In this document: positions 54,984-62,504 of the stretch, in pieces
Layout of the letters: each line of letters begins with the position of its first letter
Numbering within the stretch: position 1 is the first letter of the stretch
NCBI GenBank assembly: GCA_903642225.1
Contig: CAHJWI010000011.1
Coordinates: 27,055-91,054, forward strand
DNA from: Acidobacteriaceae bacterium
GTDB lineage: Bacteria; Acidobacteriota; Terriglobia; Terriglobales; Acidobacteriaceae
DNA length: 64,000 bases
Direction: 5' to 3'
Position numbers and translations under genes: made by a program
Notes under the pieces: model-generated
Database searches by the model: none
Seen by the model: the letters and a program-made list of their open reading frames with translations, nothing else
What the model was told of the DNA's origin: nothing

Positions 54984-57157
54984 TGGCGAATATGAAACTG
55001 ACAGGTCCGGTCCTTGCTGCTGTGCTCTCTGCTGGCCTGGCCTGCTCTGTGCCCGCGCAAAGCTTTGCGCGTTTCGGCGACCATGTTTTCTTCGATAACA
55101 GCCCTTCGTCGGAGTCTGACCCGTATAGCCGTGCCAGCATCTCGCCACCGAGCTCCCTTAAGCTCGTCCATGGCAGGATTCCGTTGGAGACGGCTCACTT
55201 TGTGAGCGGCCCCAATGCGCTTGAACTCTCCTGGACAAGCGCGGCCCATGGCGGTTGGGACGCACAGCTCAACGCCATTCACTGGCGCAACGCCGACCCT
55301 TCCTGGAAAGGACAGAGCCTCTCTTTTTGGATGTGGACAGACAGGCCGGTGGCTGCAGGCGATCTGCCACGCGTAGCTTTGACAGATACCGACGGTGGTC
55401 ACACCTATCCCACCAGCCTGCATGTTCTCAAGGCTGCGGATCTTGCCGCGCACAAGTGGACGCGGATCAACATCGCCTTTGCAGGCCTTCGCTCGGATTC
55501 GTTGCATCCCTTTAACCCGGCGCGGCTCGACAATATCATCTTCAGCCAGAACGTACCGGATGGTAAGCCGCATACGGTTTACGTGGATGAGATACGCGTC
55601 GGCGATGGAGACGTGGGGGCGGCCTCCGTTCCCACTGCTCCGACGGCACTGAAGGCGAAGGGCTTTGAGCGACATGTCGACCTGGAGTGGCAGGCTCCCG
55701 AAGACGCCGTTACTGCTGACTACGTGATCTACCGCTCAATTTCTGGTGGGCCTTTTCAGGCGATTGGAACGCAACGGTATGGCGTGCACCGCTACACCGA
55801 TTACACCGGCGATCCGCACTTTGAAGCGGCCTATCAGGTCTCGGCGCGCACGCCCTCGCTTCTGGAGTCGCCACGCACAGCTTCTGCCAATGCGCACACC
55901 CATCTTATGTCGGACGACGAACTGCTCACCATGGTGCAGGAGGCCAGCTTTCGCTATTACTGGGATGGTGCGGAGCCGAACAGCGGGATGGCCCTGGAGT
56001 CGCAGCCCGGTCCAGACCACCTTGTTGCGATGGGTGCCAGCGGCTTCGGCGTGATGGCGCTTGTTGTTGCGGTAAACCGCGGATTTATCACGCGCGCGGA
56101 GGGCGTGGAGCGCATGCAGCGAATCGTCGACTTTCTCTCCAAAGCCGATCGCTACCATGGCGTTTGGCCCCACTTTCTGGACGGCCGCACCGGAAAAACG
56201 GTATCGCTCTTTGGCATCTACGATGATGGCGGCGATCTGGTGGAGACGTCGTTCATGATGCAGGGGCTGCTCACTGCGCGCCAATACTTCAGCCAGGAAA
56301 CAGCCGCGGAGGCTGCGCTTCGCTCGACCATTAATGACCTGTGGCACGATGTGGACTGGGAGTGGTACCGTGCCACACCTGACCGGGACGCGCTCTACTG
56401 GCACTGGTCTCCGAACTACGCCTTTCACATCGCCAACCGGCTTGAAGGTTGGAATGAAGTGATGATTACTTACCTGCTCGCCATTGCGTCACCCACGCAT
56501 CCTGTTCCGGCGTCGTTGTATCGGACCGGCTATGAGCGTGAAGGCCCGGGCGCGCATGGTACGTACGGCATTCGACATACTTACTTTGATATCCCGCTCA
56601 CGCAGGGGTATGTGCCGAACTCTCCTGGACCGCTTTTCTTTACGCAGTACAGTTACATGGGTTACGATCCACGCGGCATGCGGGATAAGTACAGCAATTA
56701 TTTCCGCAATAATCGCAACGAGGCCCTTGTAAGCCAAGCGTACAGCATTGCAAACCCGAAGCAGTTTAAGGGCTATGGTGCAAACAGCTGGGGTTTAACC
56801 GCGGTCGATGGTCCCGACGACCGCTACCACGAGTACAAGCCGTTTGAGGAAGACGACGGTACCATCGCGCCTACGGGTGCTATCGCGTCGTACGCCTATA
56901 CACCGCAGCAGTCTTTGCTTGCGCTCAAGCATTGGTATCGTGATATGGGTGCGCAAACGTGGAGTATTTATGGATTTCGGGATGCGTTTAACGAGGGGGA
57001 AAACTGGTACTCCAGCACCAACATGGGTTTAAACCAGGCACCTCAAGTGGTGATGATAGAAAACGGTCGTACGTCGTTGATTTGGAGGACGTTTATGTCC
57101 AGTTCGGAGATTGGTTCTATGCAGACCGCAATCGGTTTGGTGCGGGACCGCGACTGA
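54983..57157 (+). CDS. secreted glucoamylase-like hydrolase (PF10091/GH144-like)
   Basis: 724 residues with a signal peptide. An N-terminal carbohydrate-binding-like beta domain (residues about 25-210), then an Fn3-like domain (PTALKAKGFERHVDLEWQAP), then an (alpha/alpha)6 domain from about 310 with ASFRYYWDGAEPNSGMA, SKADRYHGVWPHFLDG, DGGDLVETSFMMQG and SYMGYDPRG. This matches the Glycoamylase family, which includes GH144 endo-beta-1,2-glucanases. Substrate specificity is not shown by sequence. ATG 54983 shares a base with the TAA of the GH39 gene, so the two are coupled. Confidence 0.87.
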   Translation: MANMKLTGPVLAAVLSAGLACSVPAQSFARFGDHVFFDNSPSSESDPYSRASISPPSSLKLVHGRIPLETAHFVSGPNALELSWTSAAHGGWDAQLNAIHWRNADPSWKGQSLSFWMWTDRPVAAGDLPRVALTDTDGGHTYPTSLHVLKAADLAAHKWTRINIAFAGLRSDSLHPFNPARLDNIIFSQNVPDGKPHTVYVDEIRVGDGDVGAASVPTAPTALKAKGFERHVDLEWQAPEDAVTADYVIYRSISGGPFQAIGTQRYGVHRYTDYTGDPHFEAAYQVSARTPSLLESPRTASANAHTHLMSDDELLTMVQEASFRYYWDGAEPNSGMALESQPGPDHLVAMGASGFGVMALVVAVNRGFITRAEGVERMQRIVDFLSKADRYHGVWPHFLDGRTGKTVSLFGIYDDGGDLVETSFMMQGLLTARQYFSQETAAEAALRSTINDLWHDVDWEWYRATPDRDALYWHWSPNYAFHIANRLEGWNEVMITYLLAIASPTHPVPASLYRTGYEREGPGAHGTYGIRHTYFDIPLTQGYVPNSPGPLFFTQYSYMGYDPRGMRDKYSNYFRNNRNEALVSQAYSIANPKQFKGYGANSWGLTAVDGPDDRYHEYKPFEEDDGTIAPTGAIASYAYTPQQSLLALKHWYRDMGAQTWSIYGFRDAFNEGENWYSSTNMGLNQAPQVVMIENGRTSLIWRTFMSSSEIGSMQTAIGLVRDRD

Positions 57158-57379
57158 TACGGTCCCTCCCGGAGGAAGTCAGGTACGCTGCGATCCAGTG
57201 CGGCTGGAAAGGGCTACAGGTGTGAAGTGTCTTTCATGCGGCGCTGGAGTCCAGTACCTTCCAATGTGACTGTAAGAACCGGAAGAAGTAGACGAGGTAT
57301 TGCGGCTTATCGGCGGCGCTTCAAAAGAACGCCGGTGCTGCGCTTTCGCCTGTTCCACATCTCTTCTTCCAGGACATCT

Positions 57380-57960
57380 ATGTCAATGAAACTTTGATAT
57401 TTGTTGTTGGTCTTTTATGCTGCACGGTTCTGCAAAGGCGGATCTTACAGGTACCAATGTTACGGGAGCATCACCTTCGGTAATGGCTCCACAAATCATT
57501 TCGACCCGGCCAACGGCTATGTGCCGGCTGGCTATGGAAATATCAGCGGTAAGACGGTCAAAGTCGGTTCGGGCGTGGAGTTTGGTTTCTATGACGGTAA
57601 AATAGAGACACAGCAGACCTCACAGCGAAGATGTTGACGATCACGGACCGCTGCGAAAATGACCTGTGCGGCCTTTGAATAACAGCGTTCTCTACAGCTT
57701 TCAAGACAAGGCGTTTGAGGAGCTGACCTTCAGCTTTCTCTCCAATGGGCTTTGATGAATGGCTTCGCTTGTCGGCGACGTGCTGACATTGAAACAGAAT
57801 CCCGGTGAGCCGACGAACAGCAGCGCGGCGTCCGTGCTAAGGTTCGGGTCGGCCGTAGCGCCGACTCCTGAACCGTCAAAGCCTGGCACTGCTCGGGACG
57901 GGTATGCTGGGATTTAATCGGTGTTGCTCGCGGCGTTTTGCCCATGTAGCTGAAGGATTA
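57380..57960 (+). pseudogene. decayed PEP-CTERM-sorted protein gene
   Basis: ATG 57380 has AGGA 8 nt upstream, but the frame stops within six codons. Reading across frames gives, in order, GSAKADLTGTNVTG, then SITFGNGSTNHFDPANGY and GYGNISGKTVKVGSGVEFGFYDG, then MLTITDRCEN, then NNSVLYSFQDKAFEELTFSF with two stops, then SLVGDVLTLKQNPGEPTNSS, then VAPTPEPS, and after one more shift SLALLGTGMLGF followed by basic residues. The end is a PEP-CTERM sorting signal. At least four frame changes and three stops make it clearly a pseudogene. The 220 bp before it hold nothing I recognise. Confidence 0.85.
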
Positions 57961-57971
57961 CTGATGCGCAG

Positions 57972-57996
57972 AAGCCCCCGGCATGCTTGGGGGCTT
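57972..57996. terminator. bidirectional hairpin after the PEP-CTERM remnant
   Basis: AGCCCCC pairs with GGGGGCT around a 9-nt loop containing GCATGC, with T-rich sequence on the plus side and, in the other direction, an A/T-rich flank after the minus-strand gene that ends at 58015. Confidence 0.7.
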
Positions 57997-58014
57997 TCAA
58001 GTTTTGGCGGGCGC

Positions 58015-58470
58015 TCAGGGGTTCGGCGGTGTGACGATGTCGTTGACCTGATCTGCGGGAAGTGCACCGGCGTAGGTCTCGGGTTCGACGTCGTCGTTGA
58101 TGACGGGAAGCGTGGGGAGGGCGCCGGTGCTGCCGGCTTCCTTGACGACGGCGTTGACGTTGTCGAGCACTTCCTGCACGGTCATGGAGTAGAAGTCGCG
58201 ACCGTTGCTGTAGCCGGAGTCGATGATGGACTTGAGGTACTTGCCGGCAGCCTGGGCAGCGGCGTAGTCCGTGATAACGTGGCCGTGCTGCTTCTTCATG
58301 TCGACCCATGCGGTGTTGGGCATGGCGATGGTGAGAGGCTTGCCGTTCACGGCGAAGATAATGTCCGTAGCGTCGGCATGGCGGGTTGCGATGGCGACGA
58401 CGGTGCCCTTCCAGACGCAGTGGAGTTCTTCGCCGGTCCAGTGGTCGGTGGTGCGGAAGTTTTCGTACAT
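58015..58470 (-). CDS. unknown protein, 151 residues
   Basis: Soluble, no signal peptide. The N-terminal half is beta-rich with WKGTVVAIATRH and IIFAVNGKPLTIAMPN. The C-terminal half is helical (YAAAQAAGKYLKSIID, MTVQEVLDNVNAVVKE) with a Pro-rich end. ATG 58470 has GGAG 12 nt upstream; the frame remains open to 58776 but overlaps a divergent gene's promoter region. The codon pattern is that of neighbouring minus-strand genes. No family recognised. Confidence 0.7.
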   Translation of the reverse strand: MYENFRTTDHWTGEELHCVWKGTVVAIATRHADATDIIFAVNGKPLTIAMPNTAWVDMKKQHGHVITDYAAAQAAGKYLKSIIDSGYSNGRDFYSMTVQEVLDNVNAVVKEAGSTGALPTLPVINDDVEPETYAGALPADQVNDIVTPPNP

Positions 58471-58695
58471 GACGGGGCTGCTCCGGCGGTGGCGTTGGTC
58501 TGAGGGTAGCGGGTTGTCGCCTGGCGGGCAAGGTTGGGAGTTTGCCGGCGATCGCGGCTGCCATGGCTCGCGATGTGGTGATCGATTCGTTGCAGGGGGT
58601 GAGGGCCGCTGGTAGTCTTTGAGATGGCAGTAACGCAGGCATCGAGATGCTGCTGCGGCTGCCGAGTTTGTTCGTGCGAAAGAGTGTGAGCTGTT

Positions 58696-59415
58696 TTGAA
58701 TACCGCGTTGCCTACCCGTCAGAATGCCGTGCTGGAGAATGCTCCAGTGAAGAGTGGACCGTTGTACATCCCGCAAAATCGTCGCTTTCTGCTGACGGTG
58801 CTGGGGGTGGTCGTCGCAGCTGCGCTGGTGGGATCAATGGTAGCGGCGGTGTACTGGCACCGATCTAACGAGGCAAGTGTGGCCCTGGCCGAGGGTATGC
58901 GGACCTACGGCTCGCAGGTGGTTCCGCCGGGGCAGCCCACGCCGGCGGGAACCAAGACATTTAGCAGCAATGCCGACAAGGCGCGTGAGGCGAATGCGCA
59001 GTTTTCGGCGGTGGCGGCCAAGTTTGGCATGACGCCGAGCGGTCGAAATGCGCTGTATCTACAAGGTGTGACCGCGTTGCAGATGGGGCAGACGGCGACG
59101 GCGGAGACGGTGTTGAAGAAGAGTGCCGGGAGCTGGAACGGGGATATTGCGTCGCTGTCCAAGCTGTCGCTTGCGGGGCTCTATCATGGGACGGGTCGCG
59201 ATGCGGATGCAATCGACCTGTTGCAGAAGCTGGCGGACAAGCCGACGGTGACGGTGCCGAAGGGATTGGCGCAGTTGATGCTGGCCGACCTGTACACGAG
59301 TGAAGGCAAAAAGGACCAGGCGCGCAAGATCTACGCGGCAATTAAGGACAAGGACCCGAAGAGTGCTGCGGCGGAGATCGCATCGCAGAACCTGGGCGAG
59401 ACGCCGGGACGGTAA
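58696..59415 (+). CDS. TPR-containing inner-membrane protein, YfgM-like
   Basis: 239 residues. A single membrane anchor at about residues 30-55 (LLTVLGVVVAAALVGSMVAAVYW) is followed by a periplasmic TPR array (NALYLQGVTALQMGQTATAE, SLAGLYHGTGRDADAIDLL, LMLADLYTSEGKKDQARKIY). This is the layout of YfgM, a SecYEG/BamB-associated chaperone partner; that role is inferred. The first codon is TTG; a downstream GTG (codon 12) is possible. It precedes xseA by about 200 bp. Confidence 0.8.
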   Translation: MNTALPTRQNAVLENAPVKSGPLYIPQNRRFLLTVLGVVVAAALVGSMVAAVYWHRSNEASVALAEGMRTYGSQVVPPGQPTPAGTKTFSSNADKAREANAQFSAVAAKFGMTPSGRNALYLQGVTALQMGQTATAETVLKKSAGSWNGDIASLSKLSLAGLYHGTGRDADAIDLLQKLADKPTVTVPKGLAQLMLADLYTSEGKKDQARKIYAAIKDKDPKSAAAEIASQNLGETPGR

Positions 59416-59631
59416 GAGTGGAGAGTCCGGGCAAAAGCAGGTTTGCCGGTGCGCGGAACGCTAAAGGTGTTTTGCATCGTTTGAATCCGCAGTCTTTGCT
59501 GTTGGGGTAAGTGAGTGGAGCGCAGGCCGGACCTACCGCCGAAAAGTTTAGCGCAGTTGATTTCGCGACGGGGACGCGGAGTTCGACGGGCTGCGAGCGG
59601 AGCGCTAAGTGCAGAGCCGACGGCAGATGCG

Positions 59632-61170
59632 TTGGGGCAGTTTGGTTTGCTGTTTGTGGAAGCGGCTCCTGCCGCCGAAGTTGCGGAAGACGGTGTGAAG
59701 GGTGAGCGGGCCCACGTTTCAGAAGCGGAACAAGGGGCGTCTGCACGTATGCCTGGTGCCGGCGAAGCCGAGGAACGAAAGCTTTGGGGCGTCGCGGAGC
59801 TGGTGGGCGTTCTGCGTGGGCGCCTTGAGCGGGAGTACGGCGACGTGTGGGTTGAGGGTGAGATTTCGAACGTGCGGCCGTATGGGTCGGGTGCGCTGTA
59901 CTTCACGCTGAAGGATGGCGACGCGCAGCTGCCTGCGGTGCTGTTCAAGCGGCAGGCGGCGCTGCTGAAGTGGAAGCCGGCGGACGGCATGGCGGTGCTG
60001 GCGCGTGGACGTGTGTCGGTGTACGAGAACCGGGGGCAGTTGCAGCTGGTCGCGGAGTCGCTGGAGCCGCGGGGTGCGGGCGCGCTACAGGTGCAGTTTG
60101 AGCAGATGAAGGCGAGGTTGCGGGCGGAAGGTCTGTTTGAGGCGGGGCGGAAGCGGACGTTGCCGGCGTATCCGGGAACGATCGGTGTGGTGACGTCGAC
60201 CCAGGGCGCGGTGATTCGCGACATTGTGACGGTATGCCGGCGGCGTGGCGGGTGCATGAACATTCTGGTGTATCCGGCGGCAGTGCAGGGTGCGGGCGCG
60301 GCGGCGGAGATTGCGGCGGGTGTGCGGTACTTCAATGCACACCCGGAGCACGGCGTGGATGTGGTGGTGGTTGCGCGAGGTGGCGGGAGTACCGAGGACT
60401 TGTGGGCGTTTAACGATGAGGCTTTGGCGCGGACAATTGCGGCGAGTGAACTGCCGGTGGTGAGTGCGGTTGGCCACGAGACCGACTTTACGATTGCGGA
60501 CTTTGTGGCGGATCTGCGTGCGCCCACGCCGAGTGCTGCTGCCGAGATGATTACAGAGGCGCAGCATCGGGCGGGGGAGCGGGTGGATGCGCTGCGGGCG
60601 CGGCTACTGCGCGGAGTACGCTGGCAGTCGATAGGCGCTCGGCAGCGGTTCTCGCGAGTGAGCGCGGAAGGTGCATTGCGGCGTGTGCCGGAAGCGTTGG
60701 AACGACGGGTGCAGCGTGTAGACGATTTGCGGGCCGGGTTGGCTGTTGCGTTGGCGAGTCGGTTGCGGTTGCATGGTGCGCAGGTGAGCGGGCTTGAGGG
60801 ACGTTTGCTGCGGCGGGATGTGAGTGCCGGTATAGCGGAGGGCCGAGGGCGCCTCTTTGCTATGGGGTCACGGGTGCAGCACGCCGGGCAGCAGTTGTTG
60901 TCAGGGCGTGGGTTGCGGCTGGAACGGGCGCGGGTGCGGCTGGAGGCGCTGAGTCCGATGGCGGTGTTGCAGCGGGGCTACGCGCTGGCGTTTGTCGCGG
61001 ATGGGCGGCTGGTGCGGTCTGTGACCCAGGTGGGTGCCGGCGAAGTGATGATGGTGCGGCTGGCGGACGGTTCGCTGGGTGTACGGGTGTTGGATGGGGC
61101 TTTGAGTACGTTCGAAAATGAAGCCGCTAGAGAGAACGAAGCCGCTGGGCCGGTTGAGGATGTGGGATGA
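59632..61170 (+). CDS. xseA: exodeoxyribonuclease VII large subunit
   Basis: Catalytic large subunit of ExoVII, degrading single-stranded DNA. The OB-fold (VEGEISNVRPYGSGALYFTLK) is followed by the catalytic domain IGVVTSTQGAVIRDI, VVVARGGGSTEDLWAFNDE and AVGHETDFTIADFVADLRAPTPSAAAE, and a C-terminal coiled coil. The start is uncertain: TTG 59632 gives a family-like LGQFGLLF N-terminus, ATG 59749 starts 80 residues further in the longest frame, and the frame opens at GTG 59515. xseB is not adjacent. Its TGA overlaps the ATG of glmM (ATGA). Confidence 0.94.
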   Translation: MGQFGLLFVEAAPAAEVAEDGVKGERAHVSEAEQGASARMPGAGEAEERKLWGVAELVGVLRGRLEREYGDVWVEGEISNVRPYGSGALYFTLKDGDAQLPAVLFKRQAALLKWKPADGMAVLARGRVSVYENRGQLQLVAESLEPRGAGALQVQFEQMKARLRAEGLFEAGRKRTLPAYPGTIGVVTSTQGAVIRDIVTVCRRRGGCMNILVYPAAVQGAGAAAEIAAGVRYFNAHPEHGVDVVVVARGGGSTEDLWAFNDEALARTIAASELPVVSAVGHETDFTIADFVADLRAPTPSAAAEMITEAQHRAGERVDALRARLLRGVRWQSIGARQRFSRVSAEGALRRVPEALERRVQRVDDLRAGLAVALASRLRLHGAQVSGLEGRLLRRDVSAGIAEGRGRLFAMGSRVQHAGQQLLSGRGLRLERARVRLEALSPMAVLQRGYALAFVADGRLVRSVTQVGAGEVMMVRLADGSLGVRVLDGALSTFENEAARENEAAGPVEDVG

Positions 61171-62504
61171 GAAAGCTGTTTGGGACGGATGGGATTCGCG
61201 GGGTTGCGGGAGAGAGCCCGCTGGACAGGCGGACGGTGTTTGCGGTGGGTGTGGCGCTAGCGCATCGTTTAGGCACTGCGCCGCGCGTGATTCTGGGCAT
61301 GGATACACGCGAGAGCAGCGAGGGGATCGCAGCGACGCTTACCGCTGGCTTGCGGCGAGGCGGTGCGGAAGTGGAGAGCGCGGGTGTGATTACGACGCCG
61401 GCGGTGGCGTTTTTGACGAGGGCCCATGGGTTCAGCGCGGGTGTGGTGATTTCCGCGTCGCACAATCCGTGGCGGGACAACGGGATCAAGATTTTTGGGC
61501 CGGACGGATACAAGCTGGCAGACGCGACGGAGCTGGCGATTGAGGAGGAGATCTTCAAGCAGCTGGAGGTCGCGCACGAGGATGTGCCGGACGAGCCGGT
61601 GCCGCCGGTGGAGGAGGGAGACCGAGCGGAGTATGTGCGGGCATTGTTGGCCGCTGTACACGGGCTCTCGCTGGATGGCCGGCGGGTGGTGCTGGACTGC
61701 GCGAATGGGGCGGCGAGCGCGGTGGCTCCGCAATTGTTTGCGGGATTGCAGGGTGAAGTACGGGTACACAATGCGTCGCCGGATGGACGGAACATTAATG
61801 AGGGGTGCGGTGCGCTGCATCCGGAGGTGGTGGCGCGGATGGTTGTGGAGGAGGGGGCGGAGATCGGCATTACGTTCGACGGTGATGCGGACCGGGTGAT
61901 GTTTGCCGATGAGCATGGGCGCGTGGTGAACGGGGATGCTGTTTTGCTGCTGGCCGCACGGGACCTGAAGGCGCGGGGGCTGTTGAAGGACGACCTTGTA
62001 GTGGCGACGACGATGTCGAACATGGGGCTGGAAGCGGCGTTGCGGAGGAGCGGCATCCGAATGTTGCGGGCACCGGTGGGTGACAAGTATGTGCTGGAGC
62101 AGATGAAGGGGACTGGGGCTTCGCTGGGTGGGGAACAGAGCGGCCACATTCTGTTCGCAGGCAAGAGCACGACAGGGGACGGGCTGCTGACGGCGCTGCT
62201 GGTGCTGGACGTAATGCATCGTGCGGGGAAGAGCCTGGCGGAATTGACGGCGGATTTGAAGACTTTTCCGCAGGTGATTGTGAATGTGCGGGTGCGGGAG
62301 AAGAAGGCGCTGGATGGCATTCCGTCCATTGCGGCTGCGATTGCCGATGCCGAGAAGGAGCTGGCGGAGACGGGACGCGTGGTCATTCGATATAGCGGGA
62401 CCGAAGCGCTGGCGCGAGTGATGATCGAGGCGGAGGATGAGGGCGCGATGCAGCGGCATGCGGACGCGATTGCAGGTGCCATTCGGACGGAACTGGGAGC
62501 CTAG
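61167..62504 (+). CDS. glmM: phosphoglucosamine mutase
   Basis: Converts glucosamine 6-phosphate to glucosamine 1-phosphate for peptidoglycan and lipid A precursors. Starts RKLFGTDGIRGVAGE; the phosphoserine loop is VISASHNPWRDNGIKIFG, the metal loop TFDGDADRVMF, the sugar loop GGEQSGHILF and the phosphate loop RYSGTE. 445 residues, standard. Start overlaps the xseA stop by 4 bp; its TAG overlaps the stop codon of the convergent aroDE gene in CTAG. Confidence 0.97.
   Translation: MRKLFGTDGIRGVAGESPLDRRTVFAVGVALAHRLGTAPRVILGMDTRESSEGIAATLTAGLRRGGAEVESAGVITTPAVAFLTRAHGFSAGVVISASHNPWRDNGIKIFGPDGYKLADATELAIEEEIFKQLEVAHEDVPDEPVPPVEEGDRAEYVRALLAAVHGLSLDGRRVVLDCANGAASAVAPQLFAGLQGEVRVHNASPDGRNINEGCGALHPEVVARMVVEEGAEIGITFDGDADRVMFADEHGRVVNGDAVLLLAARDLKARGLLKDDLVVATTMSNMGLEAALRRSGIRMLRAPVGDKYVLEQMKGTGASLGGEQSGHILFAGKSTTGDGLLTALLVLDVMHRAGKSLAELTADLKTFPQVIVNVRVREKKALDGIPSIAAAIADAEKELAETGRVVIRYSGTEALARVMIEAEDEGAMQRHADAIAGAIRTELGA

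Noticed and set aside
57401..57637. 78-codon plus-strand ORF as a real small gene
   Set aside because: It is one fragment of a PEP-CTERM protein whose other parts lie in different frames; its own start is inside a signal-peptide-like region.
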